A model generated the notes under the pieces. That model was given only the letters and a program-made list of their open reading frames with translations. It was not told where the DNA came from and made no database searches. Source: Lepidurus packardi (lineage: Eukaryota; Arthropoda; Branchiopoda; Notostraca; Triopsidae). Taken from it: DNA of 64,000 nt. This document shows positions 35,996 to 46,956 of the stretch, piece after piece. The position numbers were made by a program, and so were the translations under genes. Position 1 is the stretch's first letter, and each line of letters begins with the position of its first letter. The DNA lies in contig JAKZAN010000002.1 in the NCBI GenBank assembly GCA_023053545.1, forward strand, positions 9,110,790-9,174,789. Reading direction: 5' to 3'.

Positions 35996-38900
35996 CCAGT
36001 AACGGTGATGGCCCAATAGTTGCTCTCCCAAGGCCTGCTTCAAGTACTGAAGTGAACCAGCAGGTAGAAACTTCGGCTACACTGGCACGCATATTATATC
36101 TATATATCTAGATGCAACGTTCTATTATTGCTGCACGAACAGTCGGGAAGGACTTCCAAGGCGCACACAACAATAGCCTCTCTTTCCACCCATTATTATA
36201 ACTTCTTCTAACATATTAGAAGCCCGGTCTCCAACTGTCATTAATTCCTCATAAACCGTTTGGCAAACGTCCCGAAACCCCAAATTAGTGTCTAATTATA
36301 CAGCTCTAACTCGCCAAACTTCCCACAATTTTTTTTTTAAACTGCAACAGTAATCACAAAAACTGCAAAACTTATCACAGTACATCTGACTGGTACAAAC
36401 TCGCGACAAGGACAACTTATAAATAAAAAAATAAATAAAAAAAATAATTCCTAAGTGCGAAAAGCTATTCTTGTATATAGTCCAAAAGCCAAACGAAATC
36501 CAGGTATAGGTATACAGTGTATAGTACCTTTACGCATCACGAAAGAACCATTAAGTGTCACCTAGACCTGGGGATCCAAAAAGAGACAGACACGACAACC
36601 CCAAACTCATAAAACTGCGCTCGCAGTCTTATTGTCTCCCCCCACCCCCATTCTTTAACTGCAGCAAAAACCAGCAACCCCCAGCTCTATGTAGCAGAAA
36701 TTTTCGGCGGAGCCCCTGTGTCTTTTCCCATTTTTTATGATCGCAGGGTGCAAGTAGGCATACGCGACCTCACCTTTTTACAACAATGGAGCAAAAGGCA
36801 GCTTTAACCCTATCTACCCTGGTTAATGTTGCTCGTGCCCTACGAGTACACAGATATAGTGTATTACTGTCGCTAGCTATTCATCACAGCTCCAGCAATA
36901 ACCCAACAAAAGACGCAAAATGTACCACCAACGATCACCATACCACCCAAGTCACCCTTTTTAACTAGACACATCAAATAGCGCTCATCAAAAAGTAAGA
37001 GAAAAATACTTTTGGAATCCTCCCAAATTAGCTCAGCTATCCCCCCTCCCTAAGAAACCAAAATAAAAATAAAGAAAAACATTATCATATCTTTCTCCCA
37101 AATAAGGAGAAATAACTTTTTCCCGAAGCTGTTTGGTGTAAATGTCAATTCGGAACGCAACATACATAAGCATACATACATTAGAAACACATTAATATGG
37201 TTACGGGCAAACCAAACTGAAAGTCGTGTCTGACTCACGCCCGACTCATAAATCCATGTCGTCCCCTGTCTCACCAGGAAGTCATATTAAGAGTATACGA
37301 GTTGACCCCGCCTTCTTCCCTCTTATCGGCACCCCTTGTGTTCTCATTCGTTATCCGCCTGTTCTCGATAATGGAACCTTCTAGCCCCTTAATCCTTGTT
37401 TTTCGATATAGCTATTACCCCCAAAAAAGCTCTTTGAAAGAAATAAGCATTCAGCGGGAAAACATCGCACACATAAAATAAGCTTTTATTCGATTTAACC
37501 CCTACGAAAATAATTCTTAAGAAAGACAATAAGCGAAGTAGAAATTATGGCCGTGGTTTGATTCATGCTATTATATAATCCACAGAGAGAAAAGGAACGT
37601 GAATGCCCGGAGTGGGTCCAACTTTTTAGCCGTCTCTGTGTCCATACATAAGACCAATGGTGGGGTTATCTACCTGAGCGGCCTACCTGGCGAGTTTCCA
37701 TGACTGCTAGCACCAATGGCACCAGTTTCATCCAGGTGCGAACGCCATTATGGAAAGCCACTGCCCAACCAATGACCAAAACTCTTACAGCCCAAAACCT
37801 TTCCCGGTCTTTTTCTACTTTTCCTTTCTTTTTCCCCTTATAAATCATAAGAGAATAGACAATGCAGAACGCCATTTTTGCTCTTAACGAAAAAAAAAAA
37901 AGAAATGAACGGACTCTTGAATCGCCGAATCGTTCAATTATACCAAAACTTCGCTCGGACTTTCGCATTGTTACAATGATAGAAACCTTTTAGTTACGGC
38001 GTCGCTACACAGTTTCTTGGTTTGATGGAATTCCAGAGAAAAACCCACCAGGAGGCTCCCCTTTTTATGGCAAACAAAAAGTAAAAGTTTAATTACCCAT
38101 TTTTTCGATCCTAACGCAGCTTAGGAAATTCTCGCATGATTTGTATTTTTCTTTTATTAAACTTCTCATTTTTGAAAACAATACCAGAACTGGAAACTAT
38201 AAATGCGGTGAGCGTGAATGCCTTGGGGGGCTATGGTGGTTAAGTAGCAGTTACAGCCTTGCAGGAACAATAAAATACGTTAACAAATAAAAAATTCAAG
38301 TTCTTTTGTTTATGGAAAGCTTGATTTGGCATGGCGATATTAATTTTGACTACTGTTTTTAGGAGATGGAACTGAACGAATTGGAGCTGAAGCTAAAGAT
38401 TTCCCAATTCTTCTACTGAACGTGCACAATATTGCTCTGTAATCTAAATCCGTTGGTGCATTTATCAACAAGTAATATTTCTTGTTTCTTAATAAAAAAA
38501 AATATTAGGGAAGAGGTTATATTTCCACCGGAGATGAGTTTATCGGCAGGGGGTTTACCGAAGTGGTCACAGGTAGCACCCCCGTCGTTTAAAAGAGAAG
38601 GATTTTGCCTCCTTCTGGTTCCTTCCTTCTCGGTTTTACCCTTTGGACCTTTGACCTGGTGAGAACTTTATGGAATTTTGAGTAATTTTCACGCATTCGC
38701 CTGCCTTTTTCTCTGACAGGTTTCTAGAATACTACAGCACTTGGCTGCTTTTCTACTTGATAGCCTTTTTACTAAATATGGCTAAAGGTATTCTTTACGT
38801 TCGTACCAAAGTTGGGGAGTGTTAAGATTTGTAATGAATAAAACGGACAAGTTACGAGTACTATGGAAGCCATTTGGAAGTACAATAATAGTAATCCCAC

Positions 38901-39137
38901 CATATAGGGTTGATTAGCATAATAACAACAAGGGTCAAATATTTTTTCGGTTGGTATATTGTTATTAACGCCCACCCGTCGATACGCAATTCCTAGCACT
39001 GAGGATATGAAATAAAGTTTGGAAGAAACAGAGTGTGGTTTTGATTCATGATAATGAGAAATGTTCTTTTTTCTTTGCCTTTTCTTCTCCCCTCCCCAGT
39101 TCATATAATACGAAAGCCGGCTTTTGGCGGGTGGCTA

Positions 39138-39167
39138 AATTGCGCGTGGATGAAAAGACGCGCAATT
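39138..39167. repeat. Perfect 10-bp inverted repeat
   Basis: AATTGCGCGT (39138-39147) and ACGCGCAATT (39158-39167) are exact reverse complements around a 10-base loop. CpG-containing arms in A/T-rich surroundings. Confidence 0.8.
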
Positions 39168-42100
39168 AATCACCTATCAAGCCTTCTTACGAAGCTAATG
39201 CTGCCGGGCGATTACTATTGTCATAAGCGAAACCCCATTAGCTCTTACCTACTATACTTCTAATCGTTTTAGCTAGCCCGAATATTGCATTCCTGTTCGA
39301 ATATGGAGACAGGGGAAGGAATAGATGCAATTTAAGAAACCTAATCAAGGCTCTAACCTTAATTCCTCCTAACCATTTCCGCCTACAGGTAAAAGAAATA
39401 ATAGATTAATTAAACCTTAAACATGGTTACAGAACTCAAGAAAATAGTCTTTCTATCAGCGTAGTTTCACTTGCATTAAGTACTAAAAATTATAAATAAG
39501 TAAGCCAGTCAAATTAAATATCACAAATAAATAAAATAGTTAATGTATGTGTTTTATGTAAATAAAACAAATGGACGTAAATGAAATAGCTCAAAATAAA
39601 ACATTACATAAAATAATAAAATAGATATTAAATAATAACACATGAAAATTAAAATAAATAAGAAAACATTAATTTGCAGACGGAGGGGAAATTCTAGTAT
39701 TATTTGATACACGACACATTATTTTCAAATATATCTGTGACTCAATCTATTTCACCATAATGCACTATAATTAAAATACGTTTAAATTATATTTCATATC
39801 ATATGTAAAATTAATATAATAATTAAATAACAATTCTTATATAACTAAAAACATCAAAACAAAAAATAAATAACGGAATTATCCATCACCACTTATAATT
39901 CAGTTGTTGTTGATTTATATATTTATTATTCCTATACGTACTTAAAATTCAAAAAAACGTAAAGCTAAATTATTAATAAATATAGGTCATACACTAGTTT
40001 TATCGTGGGAGAAAAGGCGGGATTGCTTGGTATAGTACGTATGTATATAGCACCGAAGTTATGAACTTTCCCCTTTAGCCAAATATCAGTGTGCTAGCAT
40101 TAATATATACACTTGCCACAATATGGAGTATCCCCGTCACGTGCCTTCAGGGGGAAAAGCTGGCGTGTGTTATGGTGTGTATGGCTGGCATGGTATTCTA
40201 TAAGTCATGGTTAAGCGAGGAAGGGATTACACTTGTCACCCTCGCATTTGCATGTAATGAAACCTGCCGGCACGGTTTAGGACAACCGCTGCCAAGAGCC
40301 TCTCCCAAGCTTCATATTCAACTCTCTCTCGTACTCTGTGTGTGTATAGATACATGTACATATATATCAATGCAACCCAAACCCTTTTCCTGTAATCCTA
40401 TTCGACTGTTATAACTTGCCCCTAACCTAACCTCACCCCCTTGCCCAACTCCAACCAAAGCTCACTTTCATATTGCCACATCCGATCTCGAATATTAACC
40501 CTTCACGTTGACTCAACCAGTGCTCAATTACGGCATACTATTCAACTCAAACGCCAGCCAAACAGTTTGACTTGCTCGTAGTCCAGATCCAAGCTCGCCG
40601 AATATATCGCAAAATCGTTACTATAATGGGGTGAAAAATTATAGATTAGTAAGTAAATACAATAACTGAAAATAATAAATAATACAATTCTGCAAAATAA
40701 TGAATAAAGATATGAAACTGACGAACCCAAAAATGGAACCACGAGCAAAAAATAACGCCTTCAAAATCTCTAATTGATTTGGAAGAAATTTTTCTTCTTC
40801 TAGCCGTCAAATTCGAGAGCATGTCCTTCCATTTTTCAAACTACGAGGGAGGAGCTGACAAAGAGGGCGGGAAGGAGGGGGACGTGTAAAAGTAAGATTC
40901 ATCCATCACTGAGCTAGCTGTGAGAATAGGAGAATAGCTTTCTTTCTTGGATTGGGATCTTTCCTTTCTTTCTTTTACTTTTTTTGTACTTTCTTCTTTT
41001 TCTGCCAAAAGTCACTCGTACCACATCAATAGGCGAGACAGCATGCTCCAAAAAGCGCTTTTTGCAGCTTATTATAGCAGGGAGACAATCAAAGCTATGG
41101 CCCCCTTCTTCCCCGGTTGCCTAGCTAAACTATATATGTGCAAAGAAGGCCATTTCTCAAGTATTTGTGTGTATATATACGCAGGGGCAGTTTTGCCGCA
41201 ACAACAAAAGCGGGAAAAGGCCCCTTTAACGCCCCCTCACCCCCCGTAAACTCTTAAACCAAAATGTTCTTTCAAGATTGGTAAATCGGATTAAAAGCTA
41301 TTGCGAAGCTCTCATTTTCCCACCTTCCTGGTGTTGTAAAACCCCTCACAAGTACAAACCTATTCAGGGCCATTTCCTTGTCCGGAAATAAGATATCCTT
41401 ACCATCTTTTATCTATTTTTTTCCTCTCTCTTTCGCATCCAACATCTTACCCAATTGACCCTAATAAGCCCTTAAATTCCCCACAACAACGCATTGATGG
41501 TATAGTACACCAACCAATCAATTTTGCAGCCCCTATCCTCCTTACAAGCTGAAAAAAATGCTTGGAAAATTCGGTTTCACTTTTTTTTTTAACAAAAATT
41601 AAAAGTATGAGGAATAAACTAGCTTTTTAGCTTTGTATTCTTAGACTTTTCTAGACAACTAAACTGAAAATACTTTTAAAGGAAATCCAGGATAAGAAAT
41701 GAAGCGGTTAGCCGTAATAGGCCCAATAAACAGCTGTGACTTCAAAAGGGCGTGATTTTAAGCCATAAAAAGACACCTAAGATTTACAATAATAATAATA
41801 CAAGTCAACAAGGGGAAAATGCAACGTTCAAATACTTGAAGGCATGTGTCTGTGGGGTTTTCCCTGGACTATTCCTCCCTGTCTAGGTTCATCTCTCTGA
41901 AAAAGATGCGTACCCTCAAGTCTTTCACAGGTTTCACACAACACAGCAGGGACACTTGACAGAAAAGTTTTCTTGGGAGTCGTTGTCGTCCTTACGGGCA
42001 GGGCAGGTAGACAGCATTCGAGAGTATTTTATGGACGAGAACAATTGAATTGGATATTTCACAGGGTTTTCCTTTTACTCCTACTTCTAACCGAGGTCTT

Positions 42101-43142
42101 GCGTCCATTTGGTTTCTCGAGTCCTTTTTTTGCATTTTCGAGGGGGTAAAAGGTAAGGAAATGAGACAGACGGTCTCCAACTTTTCCGACGAAAGAGATT
42201 CATGAAGGATTCGAGCAAGCACAGCTCGGGACAATAAGGGTCGAAAAGGACCGTGTGTATCTTTCGTGTCGCTCTCTCTAACCTTTACTGTACTTGAAAA
42301 ACTCTGGAAAATTAGAATAGGACCTGTCACCTCGCCACAAAAGTTCGCTTTTGTTCATCTCTATTCTTCACAATCGACCAAAACCCCAAACTGACCCGTC
42401 TTATTCCATTCACAACTTGAAAGGCTGAAGCTGACCAATTCTGGGGCCCTTTTCTTCCTCAGTTTACGCTTTTATTCAGAAAACTGGACGGCTGACAAAA
42501 CGGAATGTTTTGGGTCCGAGTGAAATCGAATAGCCCTTGACGTGTCCCAAACTCGGAACGAGCTTCGTCTTTTCCTAATTTTTTTTTTAATTTTTGTAAC
42601 GTATTGCGCTAGTAACAATAGATTGAAGTAATACTGAAATTGAGACAGACCATTGAAACTTACTAAGTGTACTTGCAACTTACTTGCGTACTTACAACTT
42701 ACGTACTTACTTGCAAGTTACTAACTGGCTATATTAGGCTTCAGGCTAGACGTGAAATGAGTAACAAAATATTAGATATACCAAGTAAAAGTTGTAAACA
42801 GTAAACGTTAGAGGAAGGGCCTTCAACATCAAGAATTCACTGCGCCGGCTATCTCATTTTAAATTAACTGAAAACTGTTTACGAACAATGGCAACAAGGC
42901 CAATTCCAGGCATTTCAAAACTTCCGTACAAGTACGACTGCAATGGCGTTTGAATTCAGTTGCATATGACTGGTCTTTTAATTATTCGATTCTAAACAAC
43001 CTTGTTTAATTAAACTTTCATATTAAGAATGCCGATAAATGTCCTGTGTAACAAATATAAAAATAATATACGCATTATTTAAAGTTTTAAGTAAATCCTA
43101 TCCATCCCCGCACCCATGTTTCTGTGTCTTGACGCGAGATAT

Positions 43143-43527
43143 TGTGACACCCACCGGCCAACCACGGCAAGGGACGCCAGCGGCAACGGGCATGTTGTTG
43201 CCTGCTTTACCGTTTCGCTAATGCCAGAGCCAGATATCCTCCTCCTGTTTTGCAGACTTTTAAGGAAAAAAACGTCAACGTCATGTAGCTATGAATTACA
43301 TCCTGCCTAGCTGTATACTAAAGGAATAGTTATAGCTAGAAACCAAGCTCGAGAACACTTAAATAATTACCTTAATTGATAATTTACCAAGACGAAATCT
43401 CCCACACATTTCACTATATAAAAAGGCGCCACACTATTGCCAGTTCACCATTGAAGGACTGAAATATATCTTATAATTGGTCAAATAAAACCTTGAGTTT
43501 TACTTTGTTTATTTGTCTGACTCTACA
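43143..43527 (+). mobile_element. Solo-LTR-like segment (or FMR1 core promoter)
   Basis: The segment starts TGTGACAC and ends CTCTACA (TG...CA). Inside, in the order expected of an LTR, are a TATA box (TATATAAAAAG, 43415-43425), a possible start (CCAGTTC near 43440) and AATAAA (43484-43489). I see no clear target-site duplication and no internal retroelement sequence. The same TATA box sits about 225 bp upstream of the FMR1 start codon, so it may simply be, or have become, the FMR1 promoter. The pyrimidine run ending CTCTACAG could also be a 3' splice site of a 5' UTR intron. Confidence 0.3.
43415..43425 (+). promoter_or_regulatory. TATA box upstream of FMR1
   Basis: TATATAAAAAG with an initiator-like CCAGTTC about 27 bp downstream. 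It is the best core-promoter match between the gene-poor interval and the FMR1 start codon. An AATAAA only 60 bp further on would be awkward in an mRNA leader, so the assignment is uncertain. Confidence 0.35.
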
Positions 43528-43640
43528 GGACTAATGTGCTTTAAATTGATCAGATTATTTAAAGTAAATAAAAATTGGCAATGCTCTTTCCTGTGCATCT
43601 CCGCCCAGAACCACGCCCACGTCCTGACGCACGGTGAAAA

Positions 43641-46600
43641 ATGGAGGACTTAGCAGTTGAAGTTAGGGGCGAAAATGGAGCCTATTATAAGGTACGTGAC
43701 TAAAAATGTGTCCAAACGAAGCACGTAGAATCAAGATTAATCAGTGATCTTGTTACTAAACTTCATTTCGTCGCTGTGGCTTGGGTTATTTGGCTCACAT
43801 TTGGCGTTGGAATCTACTTACCGGCATGCACGCGCTACACAAATACTAGATTAAGTTTTCCTAAAATCCCCCAAAAATGATTATTTTGGCTACGCCTTTC
43901 AATCTTTGTGAGCTTATTTACCTCAGTACAGGCATGAGAACACACCAATTGAAAAATTAACGTAGCACTTATCAATGTATTATAGTTGTGGCTTGTGCAT
44001 CATCGAATGGCATTTGCATGGAAAATACATTTGAAAAAAATTTAATGTTTTTTAAGCAAATATTTTTACTATATTTCAAGGCATTTGTTACGGACATCTA
44101 TGACGAGGAAATTTCTGTTGCCTTTGAGAATGAGTAAGTACAGCTATTTACTTTTCGGTAAAGAACACACCCATCAACATTCTGTAATTCTTTCTTTCAG
44201 TTGGCAACCAGACACCAAGTTTACGTTTGCCCGTTCAAGACTTCCTCCTAAAGAACCCAAAGGACAGAGTCCGTTAACAGATAATCAAGAAATTGAAGTG
44301 TTCTCAAGAGCTAGTGATCAAGAAGCGTACGGATGGTGGAAAGCTATCATCAAGGTATACTATTAATACCTTTCTTCTTGTGAGGGAATTTATAACGTTT
44401 TGAATCCATAGATGATGCGTGGAGAGTTCTTCGTGGTAGAGTATGTGGGCTGGGAAACGTCTTACACAGAAATTGTACCTGCAGAGCGGATCAGGCCCAT
44501 GAATACCAACCCTCCCCTTTCTAAAAATACCTTTACCAAGTTTGAAATAGAAGTGCCGGAAGAACTCAGAGAATAGTACGTTGTTTCATAAGTAATTTTA
44601 TGCCTAACATTCTCAACACCATCTGCCGCTTTTTCTTTAGTGCAAAAAGGGAAGGAGTACATAAGGAATTTCAGAAAGCCATTGAAGCAGCTGTCTGTCG
44701 GTATACCCCAGAACGCGGTATCCTTAGTATTATGGTAATATATAATCTGCAAAAAGCAACATGCGTTAAACTTACTTGTACGTTTTAGTCTCGGAATGAA
44801 TCCACCAAGAAGCGTGCGAGTATGCTGCAGGATATACATTTCCGTAATCTGACACAGAAAGTGACGCTGTTGAAGCGTACGGAGGAAGCTGCCAAGCAAT
44901 TAGAACACACAAGACTACAGTCAAGTTCAGGGTAAGATTGTAATGCGTAATTTTCTATTTTGTTTCCTATTCAGCCTACTTTTCCTATGGTTTTGACCTA
45001 ATTATTAAGCTTTATTAAGAGCATTGAACTGAATCTTTAAAACGCTTTTTAGGAGTGTTACAGACGAGTTTACTGTGCGGGAAGATTTGATGGGATTGGC
45101 CATTGGTGCTCATGGTGCCAATATTCAACTGGCGCGCAAAGTGGACGGCGTGACGAACATTGAGCTGCTGGAGAATTCGTGCACGTTTCGGATCTTTGGC
45201 GACAATGAGGAAGCAGTGCGCAAAGCCCGTTCTCTCTTGGAATACGGCGAGGAGTCTGTGCAAGTCCCGCGTGATTTGGTGGGCAAAGTGATTGGCAAGA
45301 ATGGGCGGATCATTCAAGAGATTGTCGACAAATCCAACGTCGTTCGCGTTAAGATCGAAGGCGACAATGAACCCACCCCTTCCGTTCCACGGGAAGCTGG
45401 GCTTGTACCTTTCGTATTCGTGGGCACCATCGATGCTATTTCGAATGCCAAAGTCTTGCTCGAGTACCATTTAGCCCATTTGAGGGAAGTGGAGCTGTTA
45501 CGCCAAGAAAAACTGGAAATCGATCAGCAGCTACGCTCCATGCATAACATGCCCTCCGGACCCATGCAGTCATTTGCCATGCAAAGGCGGGGAGATAGGT
45601 GGAAAATACTTGATGATGCCTTCTAATACGCAATAATAAAGTACTCAAGATCGTATGTGTTGTTTTTCCCCAGGGGTTATAGTGCAGAGCCTGACTTAGG
45701 ACGAGATCGAGAACGGAATGGACCTCCTCGTGGACGAGGACGAGGTGGGCGAGGCGGAATGGGAGCTGGAACTGGCTCGCGTTATGGAGATTCGCGTATG
45801 GGCAGCAGTGGACCTCGAGGTGGCCGAGGTGGTCGAGGAAGAGGAGGCTCAGACAGTAAGCAAGATTTTCTTTATATATTTTTTTATTATTTATTTATTT
45901 CTTCTTTGTGCATTTTATTTAAATAGTCACTTATATTATTTTTTAGAAATCAGTTTTCGATATTTGAAGTTTTTCTTTTACTAGCAAACTAAGTTAAACT
46001 AGCCAACATAAAAAGTGAACGTGCTAGTAATTTAGCGAGACTTTCGTTGAGCAAAATAACTTATTATATTTGACAAAATTGTTTTTTTTATATAATAGTA
46101 AGAACCGTCGTAGGGAACAGTCTTTTGCCAGTCTATTTATTCGTCATATGACTTTAGATAACATACTAGGTTAGGTCTAAATTACTGGGGGGAGGGAGAG
46201 ACGAAGTTGTTACTTTAAAATACTCTAAATAAAAAACTACTTGAAAATACTTTAAATACTTTAAAATACGTGTAATAAAAATAGAGTATATTGTGATTGG
46301 TTTAGTTTTGGAGACTTATATGTTGAATTCCTTGATTAGGTTTCCGCGGTGATAGGGATCGGCGTCCACCACGTGGAGGCAGCTCGGGTGCTTATGGTCG
46401 ACGTGATGGTGACTCGAGTCGTCCCGCACCTGCTCCTAAAACGTCCCGAGGTGGTGAAGAGGATGAGGCTGTGGATTCTCAAGATCTGTCCAGTGCTGCT
46501 AGTTTGGAACGAGATTCGGGCTCGAGCGTGGAAGGATCCAGTGCAGGACGGCGCCGAGCCAAACGCCGACCCCGTCGACCTGACCAAGAAATGAACGGAA

Positions 46601-46956
46601 GGCCCATAGGTAGGCTCTTAATCCCTTTCATATATACATTTGTATTAAAAAGTGCATCCTCTTTATTCGATTATTTACTTATATATTTTTTGGTGGGTTA
46701 AGACTCTGCCAGTGCTCCAGGCTCGCGCATGCCCTCAGCTGTTCCCAGTAAGGAAGGGACGCCTGCGTTGGTTACAGATGCACCAGTAACTAATAACCCA
46801 GCAGCTGGTCCCAAACCTCCTCGAGAACCTCGTATTGGAGGCGGTCCGCGGGGCGAACGTAACCAGTCTCGTAAAGTGGTCGTGCCTCCTTCAACAGCAG
46901 ACACACCCCAAGCGACGGAGACCGTGAATGGGACGCCATCCGCCACAACGGCTTAA
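43641..46956 (+). CDS. FMR1: FMR1/FXR family RNA-binding protein (FMRP)
   Basis: Ten coding exons: 43641-43691, 44081-44133, 44201-44354, 44412-44575, 44641-44734, 44789-44931, 45053-45598, 45674-45855, 46340-46609, 46703-46956. They encode about 636 residues. The N-terminus ([19 protein letters not shown]) begins the tandem Tudor/Agenet domains, with ENDWQPD and the second Tudor around KGEF-like [12 protein letters not shown]1 has the GAHG loop (about residue 238) and KH2 has GKVIGKNG (about 301) within [20 protein letters not shown]. An NES-like [13 protein letters not shown] follows, then an RGG box in exon 8 ([10 protein letters not shown], more RGG later) and a low-complexity tail. FMRP binds mRNA and ribosomes and represses translation, shuttling between nucleus and cytoplasm. 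One FMR1/FXR gene is usual for invertebrates. Exon 7 has a weak donor (AG|GTGGAA). I found no AATAAA close after the stop. Confidence 0.96.

Larger units (their letters stand above)
11605..43142. other. Gene-poor interval between ZIC and FMR1
   Basis: About 31.5 kb in which I recognise no protein family on either strand. Open frames are short (all under about 125 codons) and show no motifs or plausible exon chains. I also see no convincing tRNA or rRNA. The DNA has many A and T homopolymers, A/T-rich patches (for example 15540-15930, 21400-21700, 39390-40010), short GC-rich patches (19093-19200, 23546-23620), purine tracts and the repeats listed separately. Unrecognised non-coding RNAs or fast-evolving small genes cannot be excluded. 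Confidence 0.6.

Noticed and set aside
39390-40010. Very A/T-rich block as a mitochondrial DNA insertion
   Set aside because: No open reading frame or recognisable mitochondrial gene segment; it looks like low-complexity nuclear DNA.
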